Shown here piece after piece: positions 1 to 9,234 of a stretch of DNA of 64,000 nt. Numbering within the stretch: the first letter of the stretch is position 1; each line of letters begins with the position of its first letter. The translations under genes and the position numbers were made by a program. Below the pieces are notes generated by a model. That model was not told the origin of the DNA and did not search any database. It saw nothing but the letters and a program-made list of their open reading frames with translations. The stretch comes from an uncultured Microbacteriaceae bacterium (GTDB lineage Bacteria; Actinomycetota; Actinomycetes; Actinomycetales; Microbacteriaceae), in contig CAKZKU010000227.1 in the NCBI GenBank assembly GCA_937124545.1, forward strand, positions 1 through 64,000, given 5' to 3'.

Positions 1-311
1 TCCTTGCGCACCCGTACACCGGCGCTCGATCCGGCGCGATCGATCACACCCTCAGCGACGACCGGATTCTTGCCGGCTATGACGCACTGGTCGACCACGG
101 TTTAGCGGGGTTGGAGATTCACCACCGTGAGAACACCGACGCAGGCAAAGAGCTGTTGCAGAAAGTGGCGAAGCGCCACGACCTGATCATCACCGGCTCC
201 AGCGACTTTCACGGCACGAAGAAGCCCAACCAGTTGGGCGAAAACACGACGAGCCAGGAACACCTCGAGCGAATACTCACCCAAGGAACCGGCGCAACAC
301 CCCTGAGTTAG
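1..311 (+). CDS. PHP-domain phosphoesterase, C-terminal part
   Basis: The gene enters from the left edge, with its reading frame starting at base 3, and about 102 residues are visible. PHP-domain proteins are metal-dependent phosphoesterases, and the stand-alone bacterial type (YciV/RNase AM-like) acts on 3',5'-bisphosphonucleotides or RNA ends. The visible part carries three motifs typical of the fold: AHP near the left edge, GLEIHH in the middle, and TGSSDFHG near the end. The His and Asp residues of these motifs are expected metal ligands. The stop codon interlocks with that of the convergent DEAD-box helicase in the shared TTAG at 308-311. The exact substrate cannot be told from this fragment. 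Confidence 0.8.
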   Translation, partial: LAHPYTGARSGAIDHTLSDDRILAGYDALVDHGLAGLEIHHRENTDAGKELLQKVAKRHDLIITGSSDFHGTKKPNQLGENTTSQEHLERILTQGTGATPLS

Positions 312-1672
312 CTGGAGGTGCGGCGACGGCGACGTTGGCGGTTTCCGGCAGACGTTGACTCTGCCCCCGATGTGGTTCGCGACGGTGATCCGCTGGAGGG
401 TGAACTGCCGCCCTGCGAACCACCGCGTGGGGAGCCCTGCGATCTGCGCGGAGGCTGCCCGGCGCGTTTTTCCTTTTGCGGGATAGGAGTCGTTTTGAGG
501 CGGCCCTTGGTGCCCTCGGGAATGTTGAGGTCCTCAAAGAAGTGCGGGGAGGAAGAATAGGTTTCCACTGGTTCGGGAATGCCCATTTCCAGGGATTTAT
601 TGATCAGCGCCCACTTGTGGAGGTCATCCCAGTCCACAAATGTCACCGCAATGCCTGTTTTGCCGGCGCGACCGGTGCGACCCACGCGGTGCAGGTACGC
701 ATCGTGGTCCTCGGGAATCGTGTGGTTGATGACGTGCGTGACGTCATCAACGTCGATGCCGCGCGCTGCCACGTCGGTGGCAATCAACACGTCTTTTTTC
801 CCGGCTTTGAACGCCACCATGGAGCGCTCACGGGCGTCCTGGCTCATATCGCCGTGAACTGCTCCAGCAAGGAAACCACGGTCATTGAGCTCCTCCATCA
901 GGCGTGCTGCTGCGCGCTTGGTGCGGGTGAAGATGACGGTCTTGCCGCGACCGGGCGCGAGCAGGATGCGGCCGATGATTTCGTCCTTATCCAGCGCGTG
1001 CGCGCGATAGACAAAGTGCTTGATGTTGGCCTGCGTGATGGTTTCATCCGGCGAGGTTGCGCGAATATGAATCGGCTTGTTCATGAAGCGCCGCGCCAAA
1101 GTCACCACGGGCCCTGGCATGGTGGCCGAGAACAGCATGGTGTGACGGGTGGCAGGCGTTTGGGCGAACAGGCGCTCCACATCGGGGAGGAACCCCAAGT
1201 CGAGCATTTTGTCCGCCTCGTCGAGCACCATCGTCTTCACGTCGGCAAAAGAGATAAGCCTTTGGCTGGCGAGATCGAGCAGGCGGCCCGGTGTCCCCAC
1301 CACCACTTGTGCACCAGCTTTGATGGCCTCAATCTGGCCTTCATACGCTTTGCCGCCATAGATGGAGACAATCGAAGTGGATCGGTTACTGGTGGCGAGC
1401 ACCATGTCTTCGGTGACCTGAACGGCCAATTCGCGGGTGGGGACCACAATCAGCGCTTTCACGCCGGGTTCGGGGTCCACACCGAGGGACTGAATGAGGG
1501 GAAGGCCAAAACCGAAGGTTTTGCCGGTTCCCGTTTTTGCTTGTCCAATAATGTCTTGGCCGGTGAGCGCAATCGGAATGGTCTGTTCCTGAATGGGGAA
1601 CGGTTCTTTAATTCCAGTGGCTTCGAGTGCCTCGACCATGTCGGTTTCGATACCGAGGTCGGAAAAATTCAC
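308..1672 (-). CDS. DEAD-box ATP-dependent RNA helicase
   Basis: This 454-residue protein is a superfamily 2 RNA helicase of the RhlE/CsdA type, expected to remodel RNA structure in ribosome assembly or mRNA turnover. The Q-motif region PFPIQEQ is near residue 25 and Walker A AKTGTGKT is at about 45-52. These are followed by PTRELA, VLDEAD, LFSATMP and the C-terminal HRVGRTGRAG motif. Residues after about 385 form a basic, Ser/Gly/Arg-rich tail typical of RNA contact. The GTG start is supported by the upstream GAGGAA. In related actinobacteria the same gene precedes the ferritin-like gene, as it does here, divergently. Confidence 0.95.
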   Translation of the reverse strand: MNFSDLGIETDMVEALEATGIKEPFPIQEQTIPIALTGQDIIGQAKTGTGKTFGFGLPLIQSLGVDPEPGVKALIVVPTRELAVQVTEDMVLATSNRSTSIVSIYGGKAYEGQIEAIKAGAQVVVGTPGRLLDLASQRLISFADVKTMVLDEADKMLDLGFLPDVERLFAQTPATRHTMLFSATMPGPVVTLARRFMNKPIHIRATSPDETITQANIKHFVYRAHALDKDEIIGRILLAPGRGKTVIFTRTKRAAARLMEELNDRGFLAGAVHGDMSQDARERSMVAFKAGKKDVLIATDVAARGIDVDDVTHVINHTIPEDHDAYLHRVGRTGRAGKTGIAVTFVDWDDLHKWALINKSLEMGIPEPVETYSSSPHFFEDLNIPEGTKGRLKTTPIPQKEKRAGQPPRRSQGSPRGGSQGGSSPSSGSPSRTTSGAESTSAGNRQRRRRRTSS

Positions 1673-1750
1673 GTGTTAGGTATTCCTCGTCTGTTGTTTT
1701 TTATCAGTCTAGTCGTCGCACCCTTCCGCTAGCCGATGGTGAGCCCCGGC

Positions 1751-1756
1751 TAAGCT
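1751..1756 (+). promoter_or_regulatory. -10 hexamer TAAGCT, leaderless type
   Basis: TAAGCT lies exactly 6 nt before the ATG at 1763, so transcription should start on the ATG. There is no clear -35 box. It is one of sixteen such elements in the window. Confidence 0.6.
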
Positions 1757-1762
1757 TGCGGG

Positions 1763-2476
1763 ATGGTCTTCTGGAAGCGAAAGAAACCCCAGAATGGGCC
1801 CACCCTGCCTAGTCGCGGTGATGCCGTGGCGGTCAATAAAGTCGATGTTGACGCCCTCGCGCCCCCGGCAGCTGACTTTTTGCTCAGCGCCGTCAATCTG
1901 CAGGCGCGGTTAGTGACCCTGTTGGCGCAGTGCGCGGAGCAGGCCTGGGCGAGCGCCGATACGCAGGAGCTGATGAGCGCCACGGGCCGAGCGATGGATC
2001 GCTATCGGGCGTTTTCGAAACTTCTGGATGACTACGTCGATGACCCGGCACTCGCTGTGGCGCCTGGGCGCGAAAAACTTGCCCGTCATCTCGCTCGCGT
2101 GGAAAGTGCGCGATGGTACGAGAACCTCACCACCGCCTATGTATTGACGGGTTTTTCGAGGGATTTCTGGCATCTTCTGGCCCAGGGGATGCCCCCGGCG
2201 CTTGCGCGCACAGCGCAGGAAATTCTTGCCGATCAGGGTGATGAGGAAGCCATGGTTCGTGTCCTGGAGGGCCTGTTGGCCTCCGATGAGCGCTACCGCT
2301 CGCGGGTCAGTCTGTGGTCGAGGCGCCTTGTCGGCGACGTGATGCTGATCTGTCGGGATGCCCTGTCCGCGCGAGCACAAGCGTCTCAAGAAACGGAAGC
2401 TCCCCTGGAACCGGTGCTGACCGAAGTGCTGGGTCACCACACGCGGCGCCTGGACCGCTTAGGTCTTACCGCCTAG
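1763..2476 (+). CDS. ferritin-like fold protein (MiaE-like)
   Basis: This 237-residue, mostly helical protein matches the actinobacterial ferritin-like family distantly related to tRNA-(ms2io6A) hydroxylase MiaE. Such proteins are four-helix bundles, and enzymatic members use a di-iron centre. Helical segments with Glu/His pairs are visible (ESARWYENL and the C-terminal GHHTRRLDRLG), but I cannot assign a full set of iron ligands by eye, so catalysis is not assured. It lies between the DEAD-box helicase and the DUF3107 gene, as in other Microbacteriaceae. A -10 hexamer lies 6 nt before its ATG. Its stop interlocks with that of the convergent small membrane-protein gene through CTAG at 2473-2476. 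Confidence 0.75.
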   Translation: MVFWKRKKPQNGPTLPSRGDAVAVNKVDVDALAPPAADFLLSAVNLQARLVTLLAQCAEQAWASADTQELMSATGRAMDRYRAFSKLLDDYVDDPALAVAPGREKLARHLARVESARWYENLTTAYVLTGFSRDFWHLLAQGMPPALARTAQEILADQGDEEAMVRVLEGLLASDERYRSRVSLWSRRLVGDVMLICRDALSARAQASQETEAPLEPVLTEVLGHHTRRLDRLGLTA

Positions 2477-2766
2477 CTAACGAGGTTCTCCCACAGGGCT
2501 TCGTCTGCTGCGTCACGGCGGCGGGGGAGGTAGATACCCACGGCTATGGGTGCGGCAATCGACAGACCTAGAGCAATAACCCAGCCCCAAATTCCGGACG
2601 GGGAAAGCCCGACCCACATCGCCAGAGCCCAGCCAAGAGATCCCGCCATGATCGCGGTGGAGGGAACCACGGCGAGGCCGAGGCGATCGCGCAGGGGAAG
2701 AATGTAGCGAAGGCCAAAGCCGATCAGGCCGGCTGCGGTAATGACAAGAACGAGGTTGACAGCCAC
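2473..2766 (-). CDS. small membrane protein, unknown function
   Basis: A 97-residue protein with two or three hydrophobic helices: about residues 3-20, 33-53 and 60-80. It ends in a charged C-terminal tail (PRRRDAADEALWENLVS). No enzymatic motif is visible and I do not recognise a named family. It follows the DUF3107 gene on the same strand with a 3-nt gap, so the two are probably co-transcribed from the promoter upstream of DUF3107. Confidence 0.65.
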   Translation of the reverse strand: MAVNLVLVITAAGLIGFGLRYILPLRDRLGLAVVPSTAIMAGSLGWALAMWVGLSPSGIWGWVIALGLSIAAPIAVGIYLPRRRDAADEALWENLVS

Positions 2767-2769
2767 GGG

Positions 2770-2994
2770 TTAGGGCGCGAAGCCGACCTTCCTGGCCTTT
2801 TCCACACCCAACTCGACGTAGGCGAGGTGACGAGAGGCCACCACAAAGATGTGGCCCTTTTCATCCTCAAACCGAATGGTGCCCGACTCTGAGGCAAGAC
2901 CCTCAGCAATCGCTTTCTCCAAGTCTTTGACGGGAGCATTCGTGGTGATCACGAGCTCGCGTGCGGTGTTAATGATTCCAATACGTATATCCAC
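2770..2994 (-). CDS. DUF3107 family small protein
   Basis: A 74-residue cytoplasmic protein of the actinobacterial DUF3107 family, whose members start with a conserved [VM]-x-[IV]-R-I-G-I strand. The GTG at 2994 is chosen because VDIRIGI then forms the N-terminus and TACGCT lies exactly 6 nt upstream. The AGGAGG immediately before this GTG is too close to serve as a ribosome-binding site. A longer GTG start at 3012 is possible but adds six residues outside the family pattern. The gene is a conserved neighbour of the AdnAB helicases. Its function is unknown. Confidence 0.8.
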   Translation of the reverse strand: MDIRIGIINTARELVITTNAPVKDLEKAIAEGLASESGTIRFEDEKGHIFVVASRHLAYVELGVEKARKVGFAP

Positions 2995-3000
2995 CCTCCT

Positions 3001-3006
3001 AGCGTA
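3001..3006 (-). promoter_or_regulatory. -10 hexamer TACGCT, leaderless type
   Basis: Read on the minus strand, TACGCT is followed by AGGAGG and then GTG at 2994, a spacing of exactly 6 nt. It lies back to back with the adnA promoter 22 bp away. Confidence 0.6.
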
Positions 3007-3027
3007 GAGCACGTCACCTGTGTGGAT

Positions 3028-3033
3028 TAGCCT
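3028..3033 (+). promoter_or_regulatory. -10 hexamer TAGCCT upstream of adnA
   Basis: TAGCCT lies 5 nt before the GTG at 3039 and 8 nt before the ATG at 3042. This fits a leaderless or near-leaderless transcript for adnAB. Confidence 0.5.
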
Positions 3034-3038
3034 CGAAG

Positions 3039-6000
3039 GTGATGTCCGATGTGATCCCTTCTGCTGTCATTGATGCGCCTGCCCGCGTGCACCAGATTGT
3101 GCTGGGTGCTCCCGGCTCGGGGAAAACAGAACTGCTGCAGCAGAGATTTCTCGCCCTCGTGGAGCAGGGGGTCCACCCCGATAATGTGCTCGTTGCTACG
3201 CCCACCCGGCACCAGGCCTCCCACCTGAGAGATGTTCTAGGGCTGCGTCTGGGGCAAGCGACCCAGGGCGCGAGGGTTCGCTCCCTTGCAGCCCTCGCCT
3301 TTTCCCTCCTGGAGAGCTTTCACCGGCAACGGGGGCTCCCCGCGCCCGATTTGATGAAAGCCAGTCAGATTGACCTGGATATTCAGGCGCTCTTGACGGG
3401 GCACGAAGAGGATGGCTCGGGTCCGGCGTGGCCGGAGATGTTCGGCCCCGAGGTTCGCGCCACCCGGGTGTTTCGCCAAGAATTGCGCGAATGGATCGCC
3501 CGAGCGGGGGAGAACGGCGCCACCAGCGACGAGATTCACCACGCGGCATCACGTTTAGGCCGCCCGGAGTGGGCGGCTGCGTCCGATTTTCGCGAGGAAT
3601 ATCAGCGTGTGGTCGCCAGTGCTCGACCCGGGGCCTTTGACTCGGGGGAAATTTTCGCGCGAGCCACTGCCGCGGTGCGGGAGGGACTACCCCAAGAATT
3701 CTCGGGGCTTGCGCATCTCTGTATCGAGGATGCGCACGACCTCACGCATGCCGGTCTGATGTTGATCCAAGCGCTTGCCGCCCAAGGCGTGGGAATGACC
3801 GTGGTGAGCGAACCCGATGTGGCGGGGAATACATTCCGCGGCAGCGAGCCCTCGGGTCACGCGCTCTTGGCAGCCTCCTGGAAAATTTCGCCCACCGTGT
3901 TGCCCCGGGTGTGGCGGCACGGTTCTGCAATTCGGGCGGTCGTCTCGGAGGTGACCGCCCGAATTGGCACCGCGCAGGCGGGCACTCAACGCTCAGCGTT
4001 CAGTGAAGAGTTGCCGGCCACCGTGCACACCATGGTGACCGATGGCCCCCAGTCCGAAGCGTTCAATATTGCCCGCCTCATTCGTGAGGCGCAGCTCTCC
4101 CACGGCAGAGCGCTCGAGGACATTCTCGTCGTCGCGCGACGCGGCACCCGGGTGAGCGAACTGGTGCGCGAATTGACGATGGCGGGTATTCCGGCGCGTC
4201 AAAATATGAGCGGGGCAACGCTGCGTGAGCACAGCGCTGCGCGAGAGCTTCTGGAATTGCTGGCGCTGGGGTTGGGGTTGCGCCCGATCACCTCCCGATC
4301 TGCGGTTGCCGCCCTGCAGGGACTCTACGGCGGGATGACCCAACAAGAATTGCGCCGCCTTCGCTTCGCGATGCGAGCGGAAGAATCCGGTGACGAGCCC
4401 TATCGCCCGGTGGATGTCCTCATCGCGGAGGCCCTCGCGCACCGTGGGGGGTTTGCGCTTCTTGAGCCAAATGTTGCGCACAAAGCCCACATTCTCGCCG
4501 GGCTACTCGCGGATATTCGGGATAACCCCTCCTGGAGCGTCTCCGAGGCCCTGTGGGCTGTCTGGGAAGGCTCCGGGGCGAAGGGCAGTTGGCCCAAGAA
4601 AGCTCAGGCCTCGGGGCTTCGACAATCGGGCATCAATCGCTCACTCGACGCCGTGGTGGCACTCTTTGCGCAGGCAGCAGATTTTGGCGAATCCACCCCG
4701 GGTGGAGACCCCGCCGTCTTTATCGAAGCGCTGCTCACGGCCGAGGTGCCCGAAGACGTGATTTTGCCCACTCCGTTGTGGCCGGCAGTGCTGGTGGCAA
4801 CTCCCTCCTCTGTTGCGGGTGTGGAGCGCCCGATGGTTATCGTCTCGGGTGTTGACGAGGGAGTGTGGCCTGACCTGCGGTTGCGGGGCTCCCTTCTCGG
4901 TGGTCACCGCTTGACCGCTGCACTCCTGGGCCGTGACGACGCTGCGATTGATGAAGCCAAGGTGGTGCGTGATGACGAACTTCGGCTGTTTGCCCTTGCG
5001 GTCTCGCGTGCGAGCGAAGAAGTCATCATCACTGCCACCCAGTCGGAAGAGTCCGAACCGAGCGCTTTGTTTCGACTGGTGGAAAAACACGCGGTGGCAA
5101 GAGAGGCATTGACCCAGCCACCGGCCTCCGCGAGAAGTGTGGTGGGTTCACTCCGGCGAGACCTCGTCGTGCAGATTGCTGCCGGGGGAGACGCCAGCAC
5201 CCTGGCTGGCGACCTCGCGGTCGCTGCGCAGTGGGGGCTCTCGGGGGCAGACCCCGAGACCTGGTGGGGTCTGGCTCCGATCAGTACCGAAGAACCATTG
5301 CCGGAGGGTAAACCCATCCCGGTGTCCCCCTCAGCACTGGCCTCGGTGGAGGAGTCACCCCTGGATTGGTTCCTTTCCTCCATTGCCCGTAATGATCCAG
5401 CTCCCTCGCGCGGACTAGGTCTGCTGCTCCACCAGGCGTGGGAACACCACGGAGAAGATGAAGAATCTCTTTGGTCGGAGGTGGACCGCCGGTTTGGCGA
5501 GCTGGAGTACGACGCGGGATGGGTCGAGCACTATGAGCGGGGGCTGGCAAGGGGCATGGTGGCCGCTCTCGGGGATTACACCAGGGATCGCCTGCGGGAG
5601 GGTTACGAGGCGCTCGGTGTTGAGACACCGTTCACCATCGAGCACGAGGGCATTGTTCTCCGCGGTGTCATCGACCGTCTCGAAAAGACACCCGAGGGTC
5701 GCGTCCTCGTGGTTGATCTCAAAACAGGAACCCCGCAAACCGATGCTGCGGTTGTGGACAACCCCCAGATGCTCGCCTACCAAATGGCGCTTGAATCCCC
5801 GGGCATTCAGCAGGTGCTGGGCGATACGGCGCCGGTGTCGGCGGGGGCGATCCTGCTCTTTGTGAAGAGCGGCGTCCGGGGCAAAACGTATCGTCTGGCG
5901 GCGCAGGAGCCCCTGACCGCCCAGAAGCGAGAAGCCTTTCTGGAGCGCGTTGAGTCGGCAGCGCGCCTCATTGCTGCCCATCAGTTCGCGGGGGAACCAC

Positions 6001-6074
6001 GAGCCTTTGGCCGACCGGGCACCCCCGCTCGTCACCGCTGGCACGCGATCGCGCAGGTGTGTGGCGATGCTTAG
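3039..6074 (+). CDS. adnA: AdnA-like helicase-nuclease subunit
   Basis: This 1011-residue protein is the first subunit of the AdnAB-type motor-nuclease that resects DNA double-strand ends in actinobacteria. An N-terminal UvrD-like motor carries Walker A GAPGSGKT at residues 23-30. The Walker B position reads CIEDAHDL instead of the usual DExx, suggesting a weak motor, as described for AdnA subunits. The C-terminal third holds a RecB-like PD-(D/E)XK nuclease with GVIDRLE, VVDLKTG and QMLAYQ. Starts GTG 3039 and ATG 3042 are adjacent alternatives. The 3' end overlaps adnB by 8 nt, indicating coupled translation and a 1:1 heterodimer. Confidence 0.9.
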   Translation: MMSDVIPSAVIDAPARVHQIVLGAPGSGKTELLQQRFLALVEQGVHPDNVLVATPTRHQASHLRDVLGLRLGQATQGARVRSLAALAFSLLESFHRQRGLPAPDLMKASQIDLDIQALLTGHEEDGSGPAWPEMFGPEVRATRVFRQELREWIARAGENGATSDEIHHAASRLGRPEWAAASDFREEYQRVVASARPGAFDSGEIFARATAAVREGLPQEFSGLAHLCIEDAHDLTHAGLMLIQALAAQGVGMTVVSEPDVAGNTFRGSEPSGHALLAASWKISPTVLPRVWRHGSAIRAVVSEVTARIGTAQAGTQRSAFSEELPATVHTMVTDGPQSEAFNIARLIREAQLSHGRALEDILVVARRGTRVSELVRELTMAGIPARQNMSGATLREHSAARELLELLALGLGLRPITSRSAVAALQGLYGGMTQQELRRLRFAMRAEESGDEPYRPVDVLIAEALAHRGGFALLEPNVAHKAHILAGLLADIRDNPSWSVSEALWAVWEGSGAKGSWPKKAQASGLRQSGINRSLDAVVALFAQAADFGESTPGGDPAVFIEALLTAEVPEDVILPTPLWPAVLVATPSSVAGVERPMVIVSGVDEGVWPDLRLRGSLLGGHRLTAALLGRDDAAIDEAKVVRDDELRLFALAVSRASEEVIITATQSEESEPSALFRLVEKHAVAREALTQPPASARSVVGSLRRDLVVQIAAGGDASTLAGDLAVAAQWGLSGADPETWWGLAPISTEEPLPEGKPIPVSPSALASVEESPLDWFLSSIARNDPAPSRGLGLLLHQAWEHHGEDEESLWSEVDRRFGELEYDAGWVEHYERGLARGMVAALGDYTRDRLREGYEALGVETPFTIEHEGIVLRGVIDRLEKTPEGRVLVVDLKTGTPQTDAAVVDNPQMLAYQMALESPGIQQVLGDTAPVSAGAILLFVKSGVRGKTYRLAAQEPLTAQKREAFLERVESAARLIAAHQFAGEPRAFGRPGTPARHRWHAIAQVCGDA

Positions 6075-9000
6075 CGCGAAGGAGCTCGCTGCCCTGCTGG
6101 GCCCAGAGGTGCCCACCCCGGAGCAGGAAGCCATCATTGAGGGTGCCCCGGGCGGAACCTTCCGTGTGGTGGCAGGCGCCGGGTCGGGGAAAACAGAAAC
6201 CATGGCTCAGCGGGTTGTGTGGTTAATCGCCAACTCCCATGTCAGCGCTTCTGGGGTACTGGGACTCACCTTCACCAAAAAAGCGGCGCGGGAGCTCTCC
6301 ACGCGCATTCGGTCCCACCTGGCCACCCTCGCACAGGCGGGGATCGGGGTGGAAACCGACGAGTTTGTGGGCCCCACCGTGTCGACCTACAACGCTTTTG
6401 CCGCCGGTTTGTATCGTGAGCACGCCACTCTGTTGGGGCGTGACCCGGATGCGAGTGTTCTGTCCGAAGCCAGCGCGTGGGCGTTGACTCGATCTGTGGT
6501 GGTCGCCAGTACCCAGCCAGAATTGGAGAGCCTGGGAATGGACCCCGCCGCGGTGACCAACGCGGTGCGGCGGCTCTCTCAGCGTCTGGCGGAAAACCCG
6601 GTGCCCCAAGAAGCGATGGACCGGCTTGTTGCAGAGCTGAGTGCGCTGCGGGATCTGCCTCCGGGCGGTCGTGGGGCGTATGCCGATGTGGGGAAAGCCA
6701 TTGGCGCGGTGGAGCGGTTGCCGCTGTTCACCGCGCTCGTAGCGGAAGTAGCCGAAGCTAAAAGACTGCGCGGAGTACTGGAGTTTTCTGATCAAATCGC
6801 GTTGGGTCTTGAGTTGATTGAGCGCTTCGGGCACATCCGCGAACAGCTCACCGACACTTTTGGTGCGGTGCTGTTGGATGAATACCAGGACACTTCTGTG
6901 GCACAAACGACGCTGTTGTCGAAGATTTTTGGGCAGCACCCCGTGATGGCGGTGGGAGACCCGCACCAAGCAATTTATGCCTGGCGAGGGGCCAGCAGCG
7001 CAAACCTCACAGATTTCGAGCACGCTTTTGGGCCGAAGGTTATTTCGGCGACATTGTCGACATCGTGGCGAAATGGAATCCGCGTCCTCGATGCCGCAAA
7101 CTGCGTCGCCGAGCCCCTCCGAGCGCTTCCGGGGCCCACCGCAGAGGTTCTCACCCCGCGACAGGGAGCGGACGCGCTCGCTCCCACCGTCGTTTTTCCC
7201 GCCACTCTGGAAGAAGAAGCTGCCCAGGTGGCGAGCTGGTGTGCCGAGCATTTGTCCCAGAGCTCTGGGTCCACCCCGGCCAGTGCCGCTGTGATTCTGC
7301 GGGCACGAGCACACCAAAAAGTGTTTGTCGACGCGCTGACGCGCGAGGGTGTGCCCGTGCACGTGTTGGGCATCGGCGGTCTGCTGGAGGATCCCGCAAT
7401 CGCCGATGTTGTGTGCACGTTGCGTGTTTTGGCGCACCCTCACGCCGAGACCGAGTTGCTGCGGCTTCTGACCGGCGCCCGCTGGCGTTTGGGTGTGGCG
7501 GACCTGCGGGCCCTGGCGACCACCGCACGCTGGCTGGTGGGGCGCGACGAAAAAGGCTCCGAGCTATCGGAAGAACGCGCTGATCGACTCACCCGATCTC
7601 TGGCGAGCACCGATCGTGCGGGGCTTATTGATGCACTGTTTTTTATTGCCCGGGCACCGGAGGGCCATCACCAAAGAGCGCTGTACTCCAAGCCGGGCCT
7701 CTCGCGGATCGCCGATGCCGCAGCTAGCCTCACCTCTCTCCAGGGGCAGCGGTTTGGGGACGTTGCCGAACTGGTGGTTGCTATCGAGCAGGAGTTGGGG
7801 CTCGATGTGGAACTGCTGGCTCACCCCGATCGTGGAGGATCCCGCGCGGCGCGCAATGCGTTTATGGAAGCCCTCTCGAGTTATCTCGCGTTTGCCGATG
7901 ACGCGGGGGTCGCAGGTTTCGTGCAATGGCTCGATGAGGCAGAGCGCAAAGACAATCTCTCTCCCCGGCCTGAGGAACCTCGGCCCGGGTGCGTCCAAGT
8001 GTTGACCATTCATGGTGCTAAAGGTTTGGAATGGGACATTGTCGCTCTGCCACGCCTTGTTGAGGGCGAGCTTCCGGGCACCGCGAAGGGGACGTCGGGG
8101 TGGCTGTCCGATGGGGAGCTGCCCTATGAGTTCCGCGGGGACGCGGCCTCACTCCCTGTTTTTTCGTGGCGAGGGGCGGAAACACTCAAAGAAGTGAATG
8201 AGCGTCGCGCAACCTTCGCCGAAGCGATGGTGGACCATCACGTCGCCGAGGAACGGCGACTGATGTATGTCGCGATTACTCGAGCAAAAAAACACTTGCT
8301 GCTGTCGGGCTCCTACTGGGCCCATCAAAAAAGCCCACGAAATCCCTCGCGATTTCTGACCGAATTGTCGGAAGCGGGCATCATCGGCACGCTTCCTGAC
8401 AACCCGTTTCCTGAGGAACGACCGGCTATCGAAGAAAGTGAACAGCCCCTGTGGCCTGGCGATCCGCTGGGCTCGAGAAGGGAGCTCGTGGAACGCGCTG
8501 CCGGGCTGGTTCGTGCCGCCCAGGAGCAGCTGGCGCCCGCCCAGGAGCCTGACGACCAGGCCCTGCGCGATATTGGCGCGGAACTTCGCGAGCAAAGCCG
8601 GTCACCGATTCCCATCCAGCTACCGGTTCGCATCTCGGCGTCTTCCCTGGAGAGGCTGCTGTCGGATCCTGACGCGCTGCGGGCCGATCGTGCCCGACCG
8701 ATACCCCAAAAGCCCCATCGCGCGGCGTTGCGGGGAACGCTGTTTCACCAGTTTGTGGAGGACCACTTCGATGTCTCGCTACCCGGTCCCCGCCTAGAGA
8801 TGGATGCACCCAGCGAAGAGGATGATTCGGGGCTGTCGATTGAGCAGTGGCGCGAAGCATTCTTGTCCTCGCAGTTTCCCCTCACAACACCGGTTGCCGT
8901 GGAGGCCGAGCTGCACCTGCCGATCGGCGAGCATCTCGTGATTTGCAAAATTGATGCCGTTTTTGAAACACCCGACGGGGTTCACATTGTCGATTGGAAA

Positions 9001-9234
9001 ACCGGGCGGCAACCCAGCACGCCGGAGGAGCAGCAGGCGAAAGCCTGGCAGTTGGCCGCCTACCGTCTTGCCTGGGCTCAGTGGGCGGGTATTGACCCGG
9101 AGAACATTCAGGCCAGTTTTTGGTATGCCGAAACCTCAGAGCTGGTGACTCCCACGGATCTGCCCGCGGGAGACGAGTTTGCGAGACGGCTGCAAGAGGC
9201 TATGACGCCTGCGGGCTCTCGGCAATCTGGGTGA
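6067..9234 (+). CDS. adnB: AdnB-like helicase-nuclease subunit
   Basis: This 1055-residue partner of AdnA is expected to be the leading ATP-driven motor of the complex. Walker A AGAGSGKT is at residues 36-43, LLDEYQDTS (motif II) is near 270, and the late motifs VLTIHGAKGLEWD and YVAITRAKK are present. The C-terminal RecB-like nuclease shows CKIDAVFE, IVDWKTG and WQLAAYR, so both subunits keep nuclease signatures. The ATG at 6067 overlaps the end of adnA (ATGCTTAG); starts further upstream would lie deep inside adnA and are rejected. The 3' end overlaps the convergent phosphotransferase-like gene by 35 bp. Confidence 0.93.
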   Translation: MLSAKELAALLGPEVPTPEQEAIIEGAPGGTFRVVAGAGSGKTETMAQRVVWLIANSHVSASGVLGLTFTKKAARELSTRIRSHLATLAQAGIGVETDEFVGPTVSTYNAFAAGLYREHATLLGRDPDASVLSEASAWALTRSVVVASTQPELESLGMDPAAVTNAVRRLSQRLAENPVPQEAMDRLVAELSALRDLPPGGRGAYADVGKAIGAVERLPLFTALVAEVAEAKRLRGVLEFSDQIALGLELIERFGHIREQLTDTFGAVLLDEYQDTSVAQTTLLSKIFGQHPVMAVGDPHQAIYAWRGASSANLTDFEHAFGPKVISATLSTSWRNGIRVLDAANCVAEPLRALPGPTAEVLTPRQGADALAPTVVFPATLEEEAAQVASWCAEHLSQSSGSTPASAAVILRARAHQKVFVDALTREGVPVHVLGIGGLLEDPAIADVVCTLRVLAHPHAETELLRLLTGARWRLGVADLRALATTARWLVGRDEKGSELSEERADRLTRSLASTDRAGLIDALFFIARAPEGHHQRALYSKPGLSRIADAAASLTSLQGQRFGDVAELVVAIEQELGLDVELLAHPDRGGSRAARNAFMEALSSYLAFADDAGVAGFVQWLDEAERKDNLSPRPEEPRPGCVQVLTIHGAKGLEWDIVALPRLVEGELPGTAKGTSGWLSDGELPYEFRGDAASLPVFSWRGAETLKEVNERRATFAEAMVDHHVAEERRLMYVAITRAKKHLLLSGSYWAHQKSPRNPSRFLTELSEAGIIGTLPDNPFPEERPAIEESEQPLWPGDPLGSRRELVERAAGLVRAAQEQLAPAQEPDDQALRDIGAELREQSRSPIPIQLPVRISASSLERLLSDPDALRADRARPIPQKPHRAALRGTLFHQFVEDHFDVSLPGPRLEMDAPSEEDDSGLSIEQWREAFLSSQFPLTTPVAVEAELHLPIGEHLVICKIDAVFETPDGVHIVDWKTGRQPSTPEEQQAKAWQLAAYRLAWAQWAGIDPENIQASFWYAETSELVTPTDLPAGDEFARRLQEAMTPAGSRQSG

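Noticed and set aside
476-1732. A 418-codon open frame on the plus strand opposite the DEAD-box helicase gene
   Set aside because: The minus-strand protein has every helicase motif. The plus-strand product has no recognisable domain and is a by-product of high GC third positions.
2990-3000. AGGAGG as ribosome-binding site of the DUF3107 gene
   Set aside because: It touches the GTG start with no spacing. The TACGCT hexamer exactly 6 nt upstream explains the start better as leaderless.
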